Of a DNA stretch of 64,000 nt, positions 17,990 to 26,385 are shown piece by piece. The stretch lies in assembly GCA_023401595.1 (NCBI GenBank), contig JAEXDQ010000037.1:1-64000 (forward strand), in the 5' to 3' direction. Each line of letters starts with the position of its first letter. Position 1 is the stretch's first letter. Below the pieces are notes generated by a model. That model did no database searches. It was not told where the DNA came from and saw only the letters and a program-made list of their open reading frames with translations. The translations under genes and the position numbers were made by a program. The stretch is from Spirochaetota bacterium (GTDB taxonomy: Bacteria > Spirochaetota > Spirochaetia > Sphaerochaetales > Sphaerochaetaceae).

Positions 17990-18817
17990 CTAGGCCTTCA
18001 TACCGGTGAGGGTTATGGACCTCACCAACTGCTTTTCAAAAAATACGAACACGATCAGGACCGGCAGAATCGCCATGACCGCGGCGGCCATCATCACCTG
18101 ATACTCAGAAGAGGACTCCTGGACCAAATACTTCATTCCGATCGGCAACGTGCGGTATTGGGTCTTGTTGGTGACGATCAACGGCCAGGTATAGCTTTTC
18201 CAGTGTCCGAGGAATGAAAACAGCACCGCCGTGCTAATCGCCGACTTTGAGTTCGGAATCACCACCTTCTGCAAAATGCGGTAATAACCGCAACCGTCGA
18301 GCTTCGCCGAATCGTACAAGTCGCGGGGAATCGCGATAAAGAACGACACCAGCAGGAAGATCGTGAACGCGGCGAAAATCTGCGGCAGGATGATGCCTGA
18401 ATACGTATCGATCAGATGCACCTTGCTGACCATCAGGTACATCGGTATCAATGTGACGACCGTAGGTACGAACATGGTGCTACGTATCAGGCCGAGCAGG
18501 AACTTCTTGCCGGGGAAATCGAGGACGACCAGCGCATACGCCGCTGTGATCGACAGGAACATCTGCAACAGGGTCTGCATCACCGAGGTATAGATGCTGT
18601 TGAAATAGTAACGGCCGAACGGAATCATCTTGAACACCTGCAGGTAGTTGTCGAACTCCCAGCCGCTGGGAATCCATCGCGGCGGATAGGCGTAGACGTC
18701 GGCGACGGTCTTGAACGACGACAGGATCATCCAGACGAAGGGGAAAATCATCACGAAGGATCCGATCAGAAGGATGATGAATACCGGCATGTTCATTCGT
18801 TTCAGTTTCTTGCTCAT
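17990..18817 (-). CDS. Sugar ABC transporter permease (MalG/UgpE type)
   Basis: 275 aa, six membrane segments, binding-protein-dependent inner-membrane component. The EAA loop appears as SAKLDGCGYYRILQKVVIPNS, with the characteristic Gly, facing the ATPase. The N-terminal PFVWMILSSFKT block is typical of MalG-like permeases. It lies 4 bp behind the MalF-type permease. No ATPase gene lies in the locus. Confidence 0.92.
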   Translation of the reverse strand: MSKKLKRMNMPVFIILLIGSFVMIFPFVWMILSSFKTVADVYAYPPRWIPSGWEFDNYLQVFKMIPFGRYYFNSIYTSVMQTLLQMFLSITAAYALVVLDFPGKKFLLGLIRSTMFVPTVVTLIPMYLMVSKVHLIDTYSGIILPQIFAAFTIFLLVSFFIAIPRDLYDSAKLDGCGYYRILQKVVIPNSKSAISTAVLFSFLGHWKSYTWPLIVTNKTQYRTLPIGMKYLVQESSSEYQVMMAAAVMAILPVLIVFVFFEKQLVRSITLTGMKA

Positions 18818-18821
18818 GGCG

Positions 18822-19757
18822 CTACTCCAGTGAAATCGACTTCTTCGCGTCCAGCTTGGTCTGGATCATCGTCAGGATGAATATCAGTGCGAACAGGATG
18901 ATGGACGCGGCGCAGGCCCTGCCCATACGGCCGTTGGTGAACGCCTGTTCGTAGATGTACACGACCATCAGCGCCGTGGAATAGAGCGGGCCGCCCTTCG
19001 GTGTCATGACGTTGATCTCTGCGAAGACCTTGAAGGTGTTGATGATACCGATCATCACCACGAACGAAATGATCGGACGGAGCAACGGAAGCTTGACCTT
19101 GAGCAAAGTCTGCATAGGCGACGCTCCGTCGACCTGGGCCGCTTCGATGTACGAGTCGGGAATGTTCTGCAAGCCGGCGAGGAACAGAACCACGTTGTAT
19201 CCGACGCCCTTCCAGACGGAGAACATCAGAATCGACAGCAACGCGGTATTCTCATGGTAGATCCACTGCGACTTCGGCAATCCGAGGAACTCGAGTATCT
19301 GGTTGAACGGGCCTATGCCGGGATCGAAGAACCATATCCAGATCAAGCTGGAAGCGACGATCGGAACGACGACCGGGGCGAAGAAGGCCGAACGCAAATA
19401 CCGCTTGCAGGGGATGCGGGCGTCGAGCATCAGCGCTATGATCAACGCCAGGCAGGTGTCGACCACAAGCTTCAGCGCGGCGAAGGTGAAGGTGTTGGCC
19501 AACGCCTTGTGGAATTTCGTATCGGTGAATATGTACTTGTAGTTGGCGATCCCGTTGAATTCCTTCACACCGGTGGTCATGCTGTAGTTCGTAAAGCTAT
19601 ACAACACGACCTGCACTACGGGGATGACGAACAGGAACACCATGGCGACGACCGTGGGGAACAGCAATACGCCTGCCGCGCGCAACTGGTCGGTCTCGTA
19701 TTTCCTTCCCCCGATCATAATCCGATGCATCCGGGGTGTATCAACTCGTTGTCTCAT
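18822..19757 (-). CDS. Sugar ABC transporter permease (MalF/UgpA type)
   Basis: 311 aa, six membrane segments. The EAA loop reads EAAQVDGASPMQTLLKVKLPLL, a textbook ATPase-docking motif, and the C-terminal KGGPLYSTALMVVYIYEQAF stretch is typical of UgpA-like permeases. It pairs with the downstream MalG-type permease to form the channel. It starts 4 bp behind the NAD-kinase-like gene, so transcription is shared. Confidence 0.92.
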   Translation of the reverse strand: MRQRVDTPRMHRIMIGGRKYETDQLRAAGVLLFPTVVAMVFLFVIPVVQVVLYSFTNYSMTTGVKEFNGIANYKYIFTDTKFHKALANTFTFAALKLVVDTCLALIIALMLDARIPCKRYLRSAFFAPVVVPIVASSLIWIWFFDPGIGPFNQILEFLGLPKSQWIYHENTALLSILMFSVWKGVGYNVVLFLAGLQNIPDSYIEAAQVDGASPMQTLLKVKLPLLRPIISFVVMIGIINTFKVFAEINVMTPKGGPLYSTALMVVYIYEQAFTNGRMGRACAASIILFALIFILTMIQTKLDAKKSISLE

Positions 19758-19761
19758 CTGT

Positions 19762-20784
19762 TCAGGCCCCCTCTCCTTTTGTTCTGAAAATAGACACGGC
19801 CTCCGGGACGCTGCGGAAGGTCACGGATTCATGTCCGCGAAGATACGGATTGCCATCCACGACGATCTGGGCGTCGGGCCCCAGGCCGGTCAACACGATG
19901 TCTTCGCCGGAGCCAAACACCATGTGTCTCGTACCGGTGAAGCCCTGGTAGTCCCAGTTCTTAGGATCGCTGTCCACCACCACCCGATCGCTCAGGCCGA
20001 CGGCGGCAAGACCTCTGGCGCCGGCGACGCATAGGCCGCCGAGTATGGCCCGGCCGTACAGACGGTCGAACTGTAGCGTCGATGCCACGATCTGCCTGAT
20101 TTCCCTTGGGTCGACCGAAGAAGCGAACGGAACCTCCGTTCCATTGCGAAGGACCTTGAAATCGGCGGCGGCGATCCTAGTCCCAGGTCTGACGACCTCT
20201 TTCCTGTCATGCCTTACCAGTTGTTCAACGGAGATGTTCCGGGTCTCTCCGCCGACGGTAGCCAGCAACGTGTCGCCAAGAATCGCGTCGTTAAACGCAT
20301 AGGCGACATGCTCCCCGCCGTCGAGGACCTCCACCGCGTCGACGGGAACCCTAACGAAGTCGGCAAGCGACAGGCGGGAGAGCTGTTCCGCACGGAAGGA
20401 CACGATCGGCCCGACATTGGCGGTTCCGGCCGCCACGCCCAGCATCACAGGACGGCTTTGGGACGGACATTCACGAATCAGCGTATCAGCCACATAGGCA
20501 GCGAGACCATCGCCACCGACGGTAATGAACAGATCGGTCGCGACGGTTCCGTCCAGAAGGTCGAGTACCGCTGAACGAAGCCGTTCCTTGTAGCTTGCCG
20601 CTTCAATAGAGTTACGTGCTTCTGACGTGGAGACTACCCTGGCGAATGGAACATACGTCGCGCCGTACTGGCGATGGGCGACCACCTCCCGCCCCTCCAG
20701 CAGTCGTTCCAGCATCTTCCCGATATCCATGAGCCGGGCGCTGAGAAGATGTGAACTGTCGTTGAAAAGAATCGCAACCTTCAT
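19762..20784 (-). CDS. ATP-NAD kinase/AcoX-like protein
   Basis: 340 aa with an NAD-kinase-type N-terminal domain: ILFNDSS start, TVGGDGLAAYVADTLI (GGDG nucleotide motif, residues near 92) and GVAAGTANVGP. A second domain contains the conserved YAFNDAILGD block and a beta-rich C-terminus. Canonical NAD kinases have GGDGT; here Leu replaces Thr, as in divergent or AcoX-like members, so NAD phosphorylation is not assured. It sits inside the catabolic operon between a dehydrogenase and the permeases, so it may act on a pathway intermediate or supply NADP for the dehydrogenase. AGGAGA precedes the ATG at 20784. Confidence 0.78.
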   Translation of the reverse strand: MKVAILFNDSSHLLSARLMDIGKMLERLLEGREVVAHRQYGATYVPFARVVSTSEARNSIEAASYKERLRSAVLDLLDGTVATDLFITVGGDGLAAYVADTLIRECPSQSRPVMLGVAAGTANVGPIVSFRAEQLSRLSLADFVRVPVDAVEVLDGGEHVAYAFNDAILGDTLLATVGGETRNISVEQLVRHDRKEVVRPGTRIAAADFKVLRNGTEVPFASSVDPREIRQIVASTLQFDRLYGRAILGGLCVAGARGLAAVGLSDRVVVDSDPKNWDYQGFTGTRHMVFGSGEDIVLTGLGPDAQIVVDGNPYLRGHESVTFRSVPEAVSIFRTKGEGA

Positions 20785-20809
20785 CGGTATTCTCCTATTC
20801 TGGTCCCGC

Positions 20810-21790
20810 CTATGGTTCCAGCACGACTTTGAACGCACCGCCCCGTTGCAACAGCTCGAACGCCTCCAGCCCCCGCTCCAGCGGGAACCGATGGGTGATA
20901 AGCCGCCTGTAGTGCTGCGGCGCCGACAAAATCATCTCATACGCCTTGCGGAAATGGGCCGAAGCGAAGCCGCAGCTTCCCGTCATGGTCACTTCACGAT
21001 AATGGATCGAGTAGGAATCGGTGATGATGGCGTCCTCCTTCTTCAATCCGCTGAACACGAGGACGGTACCGCCATCGCTGACGCGCTTCACATAGTCGGC
21101 GACCAGCTCGGCCTTGTTCACCGCGACGACGATGTTGTCATAGCTCGATGCGTCGGCGTCGTCGGGCCGCACACACGGGATACCCCACGCCTGCAGCTTG
21201 CTCCGCCGCTCTTCGTTGGGTTCGACCACAGTCACGGGCACCTGCTGCTGCTGATAGAACAGGGCGAACAGTATTCCCATCGGGCCTCCGCCGACGACCA
21301 GCACCCGGCTGTTCTCACGGACGTCCAGATGCTCGGTACCGTTGAGGACGCAAGCCAAGGGCTCGACCAGCGTGAAGACGTCGGCGTTCTCCATCCCTAT
21401 CCGTTCCACGGGAATCCGATAGATACCCTTGGGATAGTCGACCGGCACCGACACATATTCGCAAAATGCGCCGTCGACGTATTTCTTGTGCTTGCATAGC
21501 TGCGGTACGCCCCGTCTGCAATGGTCGCATTCCCCACACTCATAGTACGGCGCTACGACGACCATATCGCCGACTTTGAATTCATGGTCTTGAGGAGCCT
21601 TGGACACGGTCCCATAGAACTCATGGCCGAGAATCGTAGGGGGCTTGAAGAAATGGTGTCCTTTGAGGAATGTCTTGAGGTCGGTTCCGCAAATCCCGCA
21701 TCCCAGGACCTTGACGATCAGCTCGCCCTGTGGGTCGGGTACATTCTCGATATCCATTTGTCCGATGCCGTTGTACATCAATGCTTTCAT
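20810..21790 (-). CDS. Zinc-dependent medium-chain dehydrogenase (polyol/threonine dehydrogenase-like)
   Basis: 326 aa. The catalytic zinc ligands are in GCGICGTD and GHEFYG, with Glu in LVEPLACVL. The structural zinc site is the four-cysteine cluster CGECDHCRRGVPQLC. The Rossmann motif VLVVGGGPMGILFA, followed by VEPNEERR, suggests NAD(H), because an acidic residue ends strand 2. The closest families are sorbitol, galactitol and L-threonine dehydrogenases. It oxidises a sugar alcohol or hydroxy acid made available by the ABC importer, presumably upstream of the aldolase. Confidence 0.9.
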   Translation of the reverse strand: MKALMYNGIGQMDIENVPDPQGELIVKVLGCGICGTDLKTFLKGHHFFKPPTILGHEFYGTVSKAPQDHEFKVGDMVVVAPYYECGECDHCRRGVPQLCKHKKYVDGAFCEYVSVPVDYPKGIYRIPVERIGMENADVFTLVEPLACVLNGTEHLDVRENSRVLVVGGGPMGILFALFYQQQQVPVTVVEPNEERRSKLQAWGIPCVRPDDADASSYDNIVVAVNKAELVADYVKRVSDGGTVLVFSGLKKEDAIITDSYSIHYREVTMTGSCGFASAHFRKAYEMILSAPQHYRRLITHRFPLERGLEAFELLQRGGAFKVVLEP

Positions 21791-21937
21791 ATTATTTCCT
21801 TATTATCCCTGTATATATCTGTGGAAGCCCATAGGCGTCCCTCGTCATGCCCCATTTTCGGGCGCGTTCCCCGCCAGGCGTCCCTTCTTGCCATCGCAGG
21901 GCGTCGCTCCGGCTGTCCGAAGCGAACCGCTTTTCCG

Positions 21938-22924
21938 TCAATCTCCGGCGAGTTCCTTCGCAGTGGACATGTCGGTCACCAGGAAATTGAACAGCCCTTG
22001 TCTGGCGGCGACGCGGATGCTCGGAACCTTCTGGGAACCGCCGCAGAGACAGACCACGTTCTTCGCCCGGCTCAGGTCGTCGGCAGGAATCCCAAGATAG
22101 ACCTGCTCCGGCAGGCTCGACGTATTCTTGGGGAAATAGGTCTCCTTCGCCGCTGAATCGGAAATAAAGCCTTCGTCGGTGAAGAACCGTCCGAGGATGT
22201 CTCCGACGACGCCAAGTTGCTTCAATTCGGCGAGTTCTTCTTGCGAATAGTCCCCGACGGGAAAACTCGGCACGCCTCCGAACGCTCCAAGTCCGACAAT
22301 CGCGATGTCGAGATGACTCCATACCGCCTGAATGGTCTTGAGCTGAGGATCGCTCAGTACATAATCCATCAGCTGCTGGCTCCGGACGAAGGCGGGAATG
22401 TTGAAGAATGTCGCGTTTCCTTTCAGCTTCTCGGCGATACGGTCTACAATCACATTCACCTGGTAATGTGATTCGCTTCTTCCGGCGCTCCCGACCAGGG
22501 GCACGAAGACGGTATCCTTCCGTTCCCCTCCCGACGGCTGCAACGCCAGGACGGTACGGTATACAGTCACCCCCCAGCCCACACCCACGGACATGCCAGG
22601 CAGGATCAGTTCAGGCAGCAGCTTCGCCGCGCAATCGACGATATCCTCCGTCCGATTCTCCCGTTCGGTACCGTGGTTGTTCAACTGCGGGGCCACGACC
22701 ACTCTCTGCAAGTTCAATTTCTTCGCAAGCTCCAGCTCCAGATCGGAGAATCCGGCGGGCGGCACCAGTTCTATCCTGACGATCCCGAGGGACTGAGCCT
22801 TGTTCAGCGCCCGCGAAATCATCGGTCGGGAAATATTCAGCTTCTGGGAGATTTCCTGTTGCGTCAACGAATCCCGATAATACAACGTAGCGATGTTGAA
22901 CAGCAGTTCGCGATCTTCTAGCAC
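21938..22924 (-). CDS. SorC/DeoR-type sugar-binding transcriptional regulator
   Basis: 328 aa. An N-terminal helix-turn-helix (LTQQEISQKLNISRPMISRAL, residues about 20-40) is joined to a SorC C-terminal sugar-phosphate-binding domain with GVGWGVTVYRTV and the C-terminal VVCLCGGSQKVPSIRVAAR block. SorC proteins are tetramers that bind two separated operators and are released by a phosphorylated sugar. It is the second gene of the operon, its start overlapping the aldolase stop by 7 bp, so it is probably autoregulated through the GAACAAATGTTC sites upstream of the aldolase. Confidence 0.92.
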   Translation of the reverse strand: MLEDRELLFNIATLYYRDSLTQQEISQKLNISRPMISRALNKAQSLGIVRIELVPPAGFSDLELELAKKLNLQRVVVAPQLNNHGTERENRTEDIVDCAAKLLPELILPGMSVGVGWGVTVYRTVLALQPSGGERKDTVFVPLVGSAGRSESHYQVNVIVDRIAEKLKGNATFFNIPAFVRSQQLMDYVLSDPQLKTIQAVWSHLDIAIVGLGAFGGVPSFPVGDYSQEELAELKQLGVVGDILGRFFTDEGFISDSAAKETYFPKNTSSLPEQVYLGIPADDLSRAKNVVCLCGGSQKVPSIRVAARQGLFNFLVTDMSTAKELAGD

Positions 22925-23661
22925 TTTCCACCTCTCAATATCTGGTTCAGATCCTTGATCAGACCGACGGGGTCATCGTTCTGGAAGATGTTCCGGCCAA
23001 AAGCGAAGCCAGCGGCTCTGTCGGCCACCACGGAACGGGCGATGTTGCGGATATCCTTGTCCTTCGGTCCGCCAGCCAGGACGACGGGAACCGGACAGCC
23101 ATCCACCACCGCTTTGAAATCATCGCAATAGAACGCCTTGACAAAATCGGCGCCGAGCTCGGCGGCGATCCGTGCGCCGTTGCGGATGAACAGGGAGTCG
23201 TTGTTCTTGGTATAGTCCGCCGCCAGCACTTCCGCCATGACGGGAACGCTGTATTCATGGAATAGGTCTATGGTTCTGGCGACCTCCAGCATCGATTCCT
23301 TGTCGTGGTCACCGCCAAGCACAAGCATGATCAAAACCGCGTCGGCGCCAAGGCTCAGCGCCTGCTTCGGAGAAGACATCACCCCATGGTAATCGGGAAA
23401 GGAAGTCGCCATGATCGTCCCGCCCAACGAGGCGCGAAGCACCATCTTCTTGTCCTTGACCTTGTCTGCGGCGACCGCGCCCATGATCCCCGGATTGAGG
23501 ATATAGCCGTCTATCGGCGAATCCAATGTCCTGTCGATCGCATCGAAAGGTTTCTCAAGACCAGGCATGACGCCATAGATCTGGGGATGGTCGAAGGCGG
23601 CGAGGAACAGCTTGCCCTCGTTGTTCATCAAAGTTGTCCGATTTCGTTCAAGACCTGTCAT
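22918..23661 (-). CDS. Class I aldolase, DhnA/LsrF (DeoC/FbaB) family
   Basis: 247 aa TIM barrel, close to the family minimum. The Schiff-base lysine is expected in GADFVKAFYC; the preceding KNNDSLFIRNGARIAAELGAD and following VVLAGGPKD blocks fit FbaB/LsrF-type aldolases. AAFDHPQIYG near the N-terminus matches the family's conserved DH. It cleaves or thiolyses a ketose phosphate or dihydroxy-keto compound. GGAGGG lies directly before the ATG at 23661; an internal ATG at 23628 has no ribosome site. It is the first gene of the long minus-strand operon. Confidence 0.87.
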   Translation of the reverse strand: MTGLERNRTTLMNNEGKLFLAAFDHPQIYGVMPGLEKPFDAIDRTLDSPIDGYILNPGIMGAVAADKVKDKKMVLRASLGGTIMATSFPDYHGVMSSPKQALSLGADAVLIMLVLGGDHDKESMLEVARTIDLFHEYSVPVMAEVLAADYTKNNDSLFIRNGARIAAELGADFVKAFYCDDFKAVVDGCPVPVVLAGGPKDKDIRNIARSVVADRAAGFAFGRNIFQNDDPVGLIKDLNQILRGGKC

Positions 23662-23792
23662 ATTCCCTCCACGAACATCACTATATGAATCCTGTCCTTC
23701 GTCGGCTCATCCGGGAGTCTTTTCAGGAGGTTGCCTGCGTCGTCGCTCCACCAGCTGGCCAGTCGCATGTGCGTTCCACAGTCCGCCATGCA

Positions 23793-23819
23793 GAACAAAT
23801 GTTCATATCATATGTTCAC
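23793..23819. promoter_or_regulatory. SorC-type operator cluster 1
   Basis: The palindrome GAACAAATGTTC (23793-23804) is followed, 8 bp after its second arm, by a third half-site TGTTC (23813-23817). It lies just downstream of the presumed promoter. An identical three-half-site arrangement in reverse order occurs at 24013-24037. Confidence 0.7.
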
Positions 23820-23826
23820 GCTTTCT

Positions 23827-23855
23827 ATGATGAGATAGAAATCCGGGGTTGTCAA
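23827..23855 (-). promoter_or_regulatory. Probable sigma-70-like promoter of the aldolase-SorC operon
   Basis: On the minus strand a perfect TTGACA (23850-23855) is followed after 17 bp by CATCAT (23827-23832, four of six matches to the -10 consensus). A start about 8 bp further would fall at the edge of the first operator cluster (23793-23819), about 160 bp ahead of the aldolase ATG. Confidence 0.55.
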
Positions 23856-23863
23856 CAAGAAAG

Positions 23864-23903
23864 TTTGTTCATACAGGTCTTTGTCCTGTTTACATTTGTT
23901 CAT
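23864..23903. promoter_or_regulatory. Two spaced half-sites TTTGTTCAT
   Basis: TTTGTTCAT at 23864-23872 and again at 23895-23903, exactly 31 bp (about three helical turns) apart and in the same orientation. They share the TGTTC core with the two palindromic clusters and lie upstream of the presumed -35 box. Confidence 0.55.
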
Positions 23904-24010
23904 ACTCTAGGTTCCCTCTTCCATGCGAACTCCGAACCGTGTCCATTTGTCCTGACTATGGAATCTTCCCGTTATAAATGCATGAAACAGATATGAAAAA
24001 TTCATTCAAA

Positions 24011-24037
24011 GTGAACAAACACCATGAACAAATGTTC
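24011..24037. promoter_or_regulatory. SorC-type operator cluster 2 (mirror image of cluster 1)
   Basis: Half-site GAACA (24013-24017), 8 bp, then the palindrome GAACAAATGTTC (24026-24037): the reverse-complement layout of cluster 1, about 220 bp away. It lies between the aldolase operon and the divergent GntR gene and might influence both. Confidence 0.65.
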
Positions 24038-24181
24038 CCACGGCATCATCCGATACTCCAGTCCTACAGATGGCCGAGTGGGTGCGCGCCAGCCTTTTTT
24101 AGGGTTGTATTCTTTCAATTTACCTGTTACATTTATTTGGGCAGTCTGCGGTTATGAGCGCCCCGAGGAAAACAGGCGGAG

Positions 24182-24802
24182 ATGTTGTTGCATAATTCAC
24201 TTTCTGAACAGATATACGATTCCTTGAAAAGTCAGATCCTCAGCGGTGAACTGCAAGGGGGTATGCCGGTTCCAGAAGAGGTCATCGCCGCTCAGTTCGG
24301 CGTATCCAGGACTCCGATCAGGGAGGCTCTCCGCAGGCTTGCGGAATACGGGCTCATCACCCTCCGCCCCCACAGCAACGCACGGGTCTGCACAATCGAC
24401 GAAAAACAAGCCAAGGACATTGCGATGGTCAGGCTGGACCTCGAGCTCATGGCGATTGACAACCTCAACACAAAAACCTTCAACAGCAAGTTCCTCGACC
24501 TTTCCCGTCTCGCCGCAGACTGCAATGTGGCCTTTTCACAGGAAAACCGAGCGAAGGTGTTGGAAACCGACAGTCTTTTCCACATTACGCTGGTTTCATG
24601 CGCGGACAACTCCGCCCTTTCAAGTCTCTATGAAAGAATGGACGCCCAAAACCAATTGGTCAGGTTCATCCAATGTCCGCAAGACGAGCGTCTGGCCCAT
24701 TATATCGGGCAGCACACCATGATACTCCAGCATATCCTTACCAATGACATCAAGAGCTGCAAGGAACTATTGAGGGATCACATCACACACGATCTGTTGT
24801 AG
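24182..24802 (+). CDS. GntR-family (FadR/FCD-type) transcriptional regulator
   Basis: 206 aa. The N-terminal winged helix (residues 1-70) has SEQIYDSLKSQILSGEL, the classic EEVIAAQFGVSRTPIREALRRLAEYGLI recognition region, and a basic wing. The C-terminal FCD-type helical ligand domain has the metal or acid ligands around HITLVSC and GQHTMILQHI. It reads away from the aldolase operon and into the following sugar operon. Three TTGTATAC-type palindromes between its stop and the binding-protein gene (24816, 24925 and 25041) are its likely operators. A purine-rich AGGCGGAG abuts the ATG. Confidence 0.9.
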   Translation: MLLHNSLSEQIYDSLKSQILSGELQGGMPVPEEVIAAQFGVSRTPIREALRRLAEYGLITLRPHSNARVCTIDEKQAKDIAMVRLDLELMAIDNLNTKTFNSKFLDLSRLAADCNVAFSQENRAKVLETDSLFHITLVSCADNSALSSLYERMDAQNQLVRFIQCPQDERLAHYIGQHTMILQHILTNDIKSCKELLRDHITHDLL

Positions 24803-24815
24803 TCGTGTTCACAAT

Positions 24816-24827
24816 TTTGTATACAAA
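24816..24827. promoter_or_regulatory. GntR-type operator palindrome 1
   Basis: A perfect 12-bp palindrome TTTGTATACAAA lies 14 bp after the regulator's stop codon. Its core TGTATACA recurs at 24927-24934 and in part at 25041-25059. Confidence 0.65.
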
Positions 24828-24915
24828 TATGCTTTACGCCATTCATAAATAATCTTACTTAATCCTTTCATTTGAATATAATTACTAATATTCTTCATAA
24901 TCGATTTTCCAACAT

Positions 24916-24935
24916 ACAATTAATATTGTATACAT
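24916..24935. promoter_or_regulatory. GntR-type operator 2 with overlapping inverted repeats
   Basis: ACAATTAATATTGT is immediately overlapped by ATTGTATACAT; both carry the ACAAT/ATTGT arms of the promoter-proximal site. The gap 24803-25085 is very AT-rich and holds no open frame. Confidence 0.55.
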
Positions 24936-25022
24936 AAATTATTCCAATTTAATCCGAAAAACATAAATACAGATAAACATAATTTATTATATTATAAATA
25001 AATAAAATAGAAATATTTTTTA

Positions 25023-25059
25023 TTGACTTTACAATAAACTATTGTATACTGAATACAAT
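25023..25059 (+). promoter_or_regulatory. Promoter overlapped by a GntR-type operator
   Basis: A -35 box TTGACT (25023-25028), a 16-bp spacer and a -10 box TATACT (25045-25050) give a strong sigma-70-like promoter. An inverted repeat ATTGTAT-ACTGA-ATACAAT (25041-25059) covers the -10 box, so a bound regulator would block RNA polymerase. A GGAGA ribosome site and the binding-protein ATG follow at 25076-25086. Confidence 0.75.
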
Positions 25060-25085
25060 ATTGCTCATAACAAAAGGAGAAGACT

Positions 25086-26375
25086 ATGAAACGGACAATC
25101 CTGCTATTTGCTGTATTGACCACCTGTATCTCATTCCTTTTCGCATCTGGAGGCAAAGAGGCGGAGACGAACCAAAAGCGTAAAGTGACCGTAACCTTCC
25201 TTGGCAAGGGGGAACAACAGGCCCTGCTTGACAAGTGGATTCCGGTCTTCGAGGAACAGAATCCGGACATCGACGTTGAATATACCGTCCTGGACTGGGG
25301 TACGGGAAAGACCAAGATACTGACTTCCTTCGCTGGAGGCGTCGGTTCAGATATCGTCATGGTCTATGGTTCCGATATCCCTCAATGGATTGAATACGGA
25401 GCTTTGAGCCCGATTGATGAATACTTCGAACCTACGGACTTCGTTCCCACTCCATTTGAAATGGGGAAATGGAACGGCAAGCTATACGCCGTTCCGCTCC
25501 AGTCGAAACTCATGGGTTATTATTATCGTTCCGACAAATATGAAGAAGCGGGACTCGACCCAGATGATCCGCCCAAGGATTGGAACGAACTCATCGAATA
25601 TTCGCAAAAGTTGACAGAACGGGATGCCAATGGCCAATTGCAACAGTCGGGATTCTGGGTAACAACAAGCCATTCCTACAAAACCGTAGGACAGTATGCA
25701 ACCTTCCTCTGGTCAGCCGGTGGCAGCATATTTTCCGAAGATGGAACTAAATGTACCGTCAACTCACCAGAAGGAGTCAAGACCGCCGAATTTCTCAGGG
25801 ATATGCTCCATGTCCACAAAGTCGATGACGCGGGCTCCATCCAAAACGAAAGTACAGACTTCGCGCAAGGGAAGATGGCCAGCGGAGTTTGCAACAACGC
25901 CCCTCGAGGCATGGAAGTGACGAATCCTGACGAAGTCAAATATGTACGCGTGACTCCGGTCCCGCCGATCGACGGCGACCACATCGGCTATTGTGAAATC
26001 GGAGGAGACTATCTCGGGATTTCCGCTACATGCAAGGATCGTGACGCCGCGGCAAAGGTTCTGAAGTTCATCGTAGAAACTCCGGAAATCGTTATTCAAT
26101 CCTGCATAGATTCCTTCGGACCTCCCGCGCTACTCGCCGCCGTCGAAGGATTCTCCCAGCGAAGTTCATATGCCGAAGTATGGAACACGCTTGCCAATGG
26201 CAACGTCAAGACTCAACCGCTCCATCCGAGGTGGGGAGAAATCCAAGCGATTCTTACGAAGGCGCTCGACATCATCTACCTCCAGCCCGACAGTGATCCG
26301 CAGAAGACGTTGGATGACGCCGCGGCGCAGATCGACGCGATCATCAAGGCTTCCGTCCCCGCTCTTGGTGAATAA
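25086..26375 (+). CDS. Sugar ABC transporter, extracellular solute-binding protein (family 1)
   Basis: 429 aa. A cleavable leader ends in FASGGKEAE, with no lipobox Cys, as in the other binding proteins here. The mature chain has the family-1 pattern: FLGKGEQQALLDKWIPVFEEQNPDIDVEY, GSDIVMVYGSD, GKLYAVPLQSKLMGYYYRSDKYEEAGL and DPPKDWNELIEYSQKL. It is the first gene of an operon with two permeases, an enolase-superfamily enzyme, an RpiB-like isomerase and two nucleoside-hydrolase-like proteins, so the ligand is probably a sugar, sugar acid or nucleoside-like glycoside. Confidence 0.92.
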   Translation: MKRTILLFAVLTTCISFLFASGGKEAETNQKRKVTVTFLGKGEQQALLDKWIPVFEEQNPDIDVEYTVLDWGTGKTKILTSFAGGVGSDIVMVYGSDIPQWIEYGALSPIDEYFEPTDFVPTPFEMGKWNGKLYAVPLQSKLMGYYYRSDKYEEAGLDPDDPPKDWNELIEYSQKLTERDANGQLQQSGFWVTTSHSYKTVGQYATFLWSAGGSIFSEDGTKCTVNSPEGVKTAEFLRDMLHVHKVDDAGSIQNESTDFAQGKMASGVCNNAPRGMEVTNPDEVKYVRVTPVPPIDGDHIGYCEIGGDYLGISATCKDRDAAAKVLKFIVETPEIVIQSCIDSFGPPALLAAVEGFSQRSSYAEVWNTLANGNVKTQPLHPRWGEIQAILTKALDIIYLQPDSDPQKTLDDAAAQIDAIIKASVPALGE

Positions 26376-26385
26376 CCCCTTAGGC

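Noticed and set aside
16397..18217. 606-codon open frame on the plus strand opposite the binding-protein and permease genes
   Set aside because: It is antisense to two well-supported genes, has a His/Gly/Arg-rich composition typical of mirror frames in GC-rich DNA, and shows no domain or ribosome site.
24066..24100. tRNA-Ser-like 5' sequence (AGATGGCCGAGTGGGTGCGC)
   Set aside because: The D-arm-like start is striking, but it runs into a T-run. No anticodon stem, variable arm, T-arm or 3' acceptor pairing follows. At most it is a tRNA fragment, possibly a coincidence.
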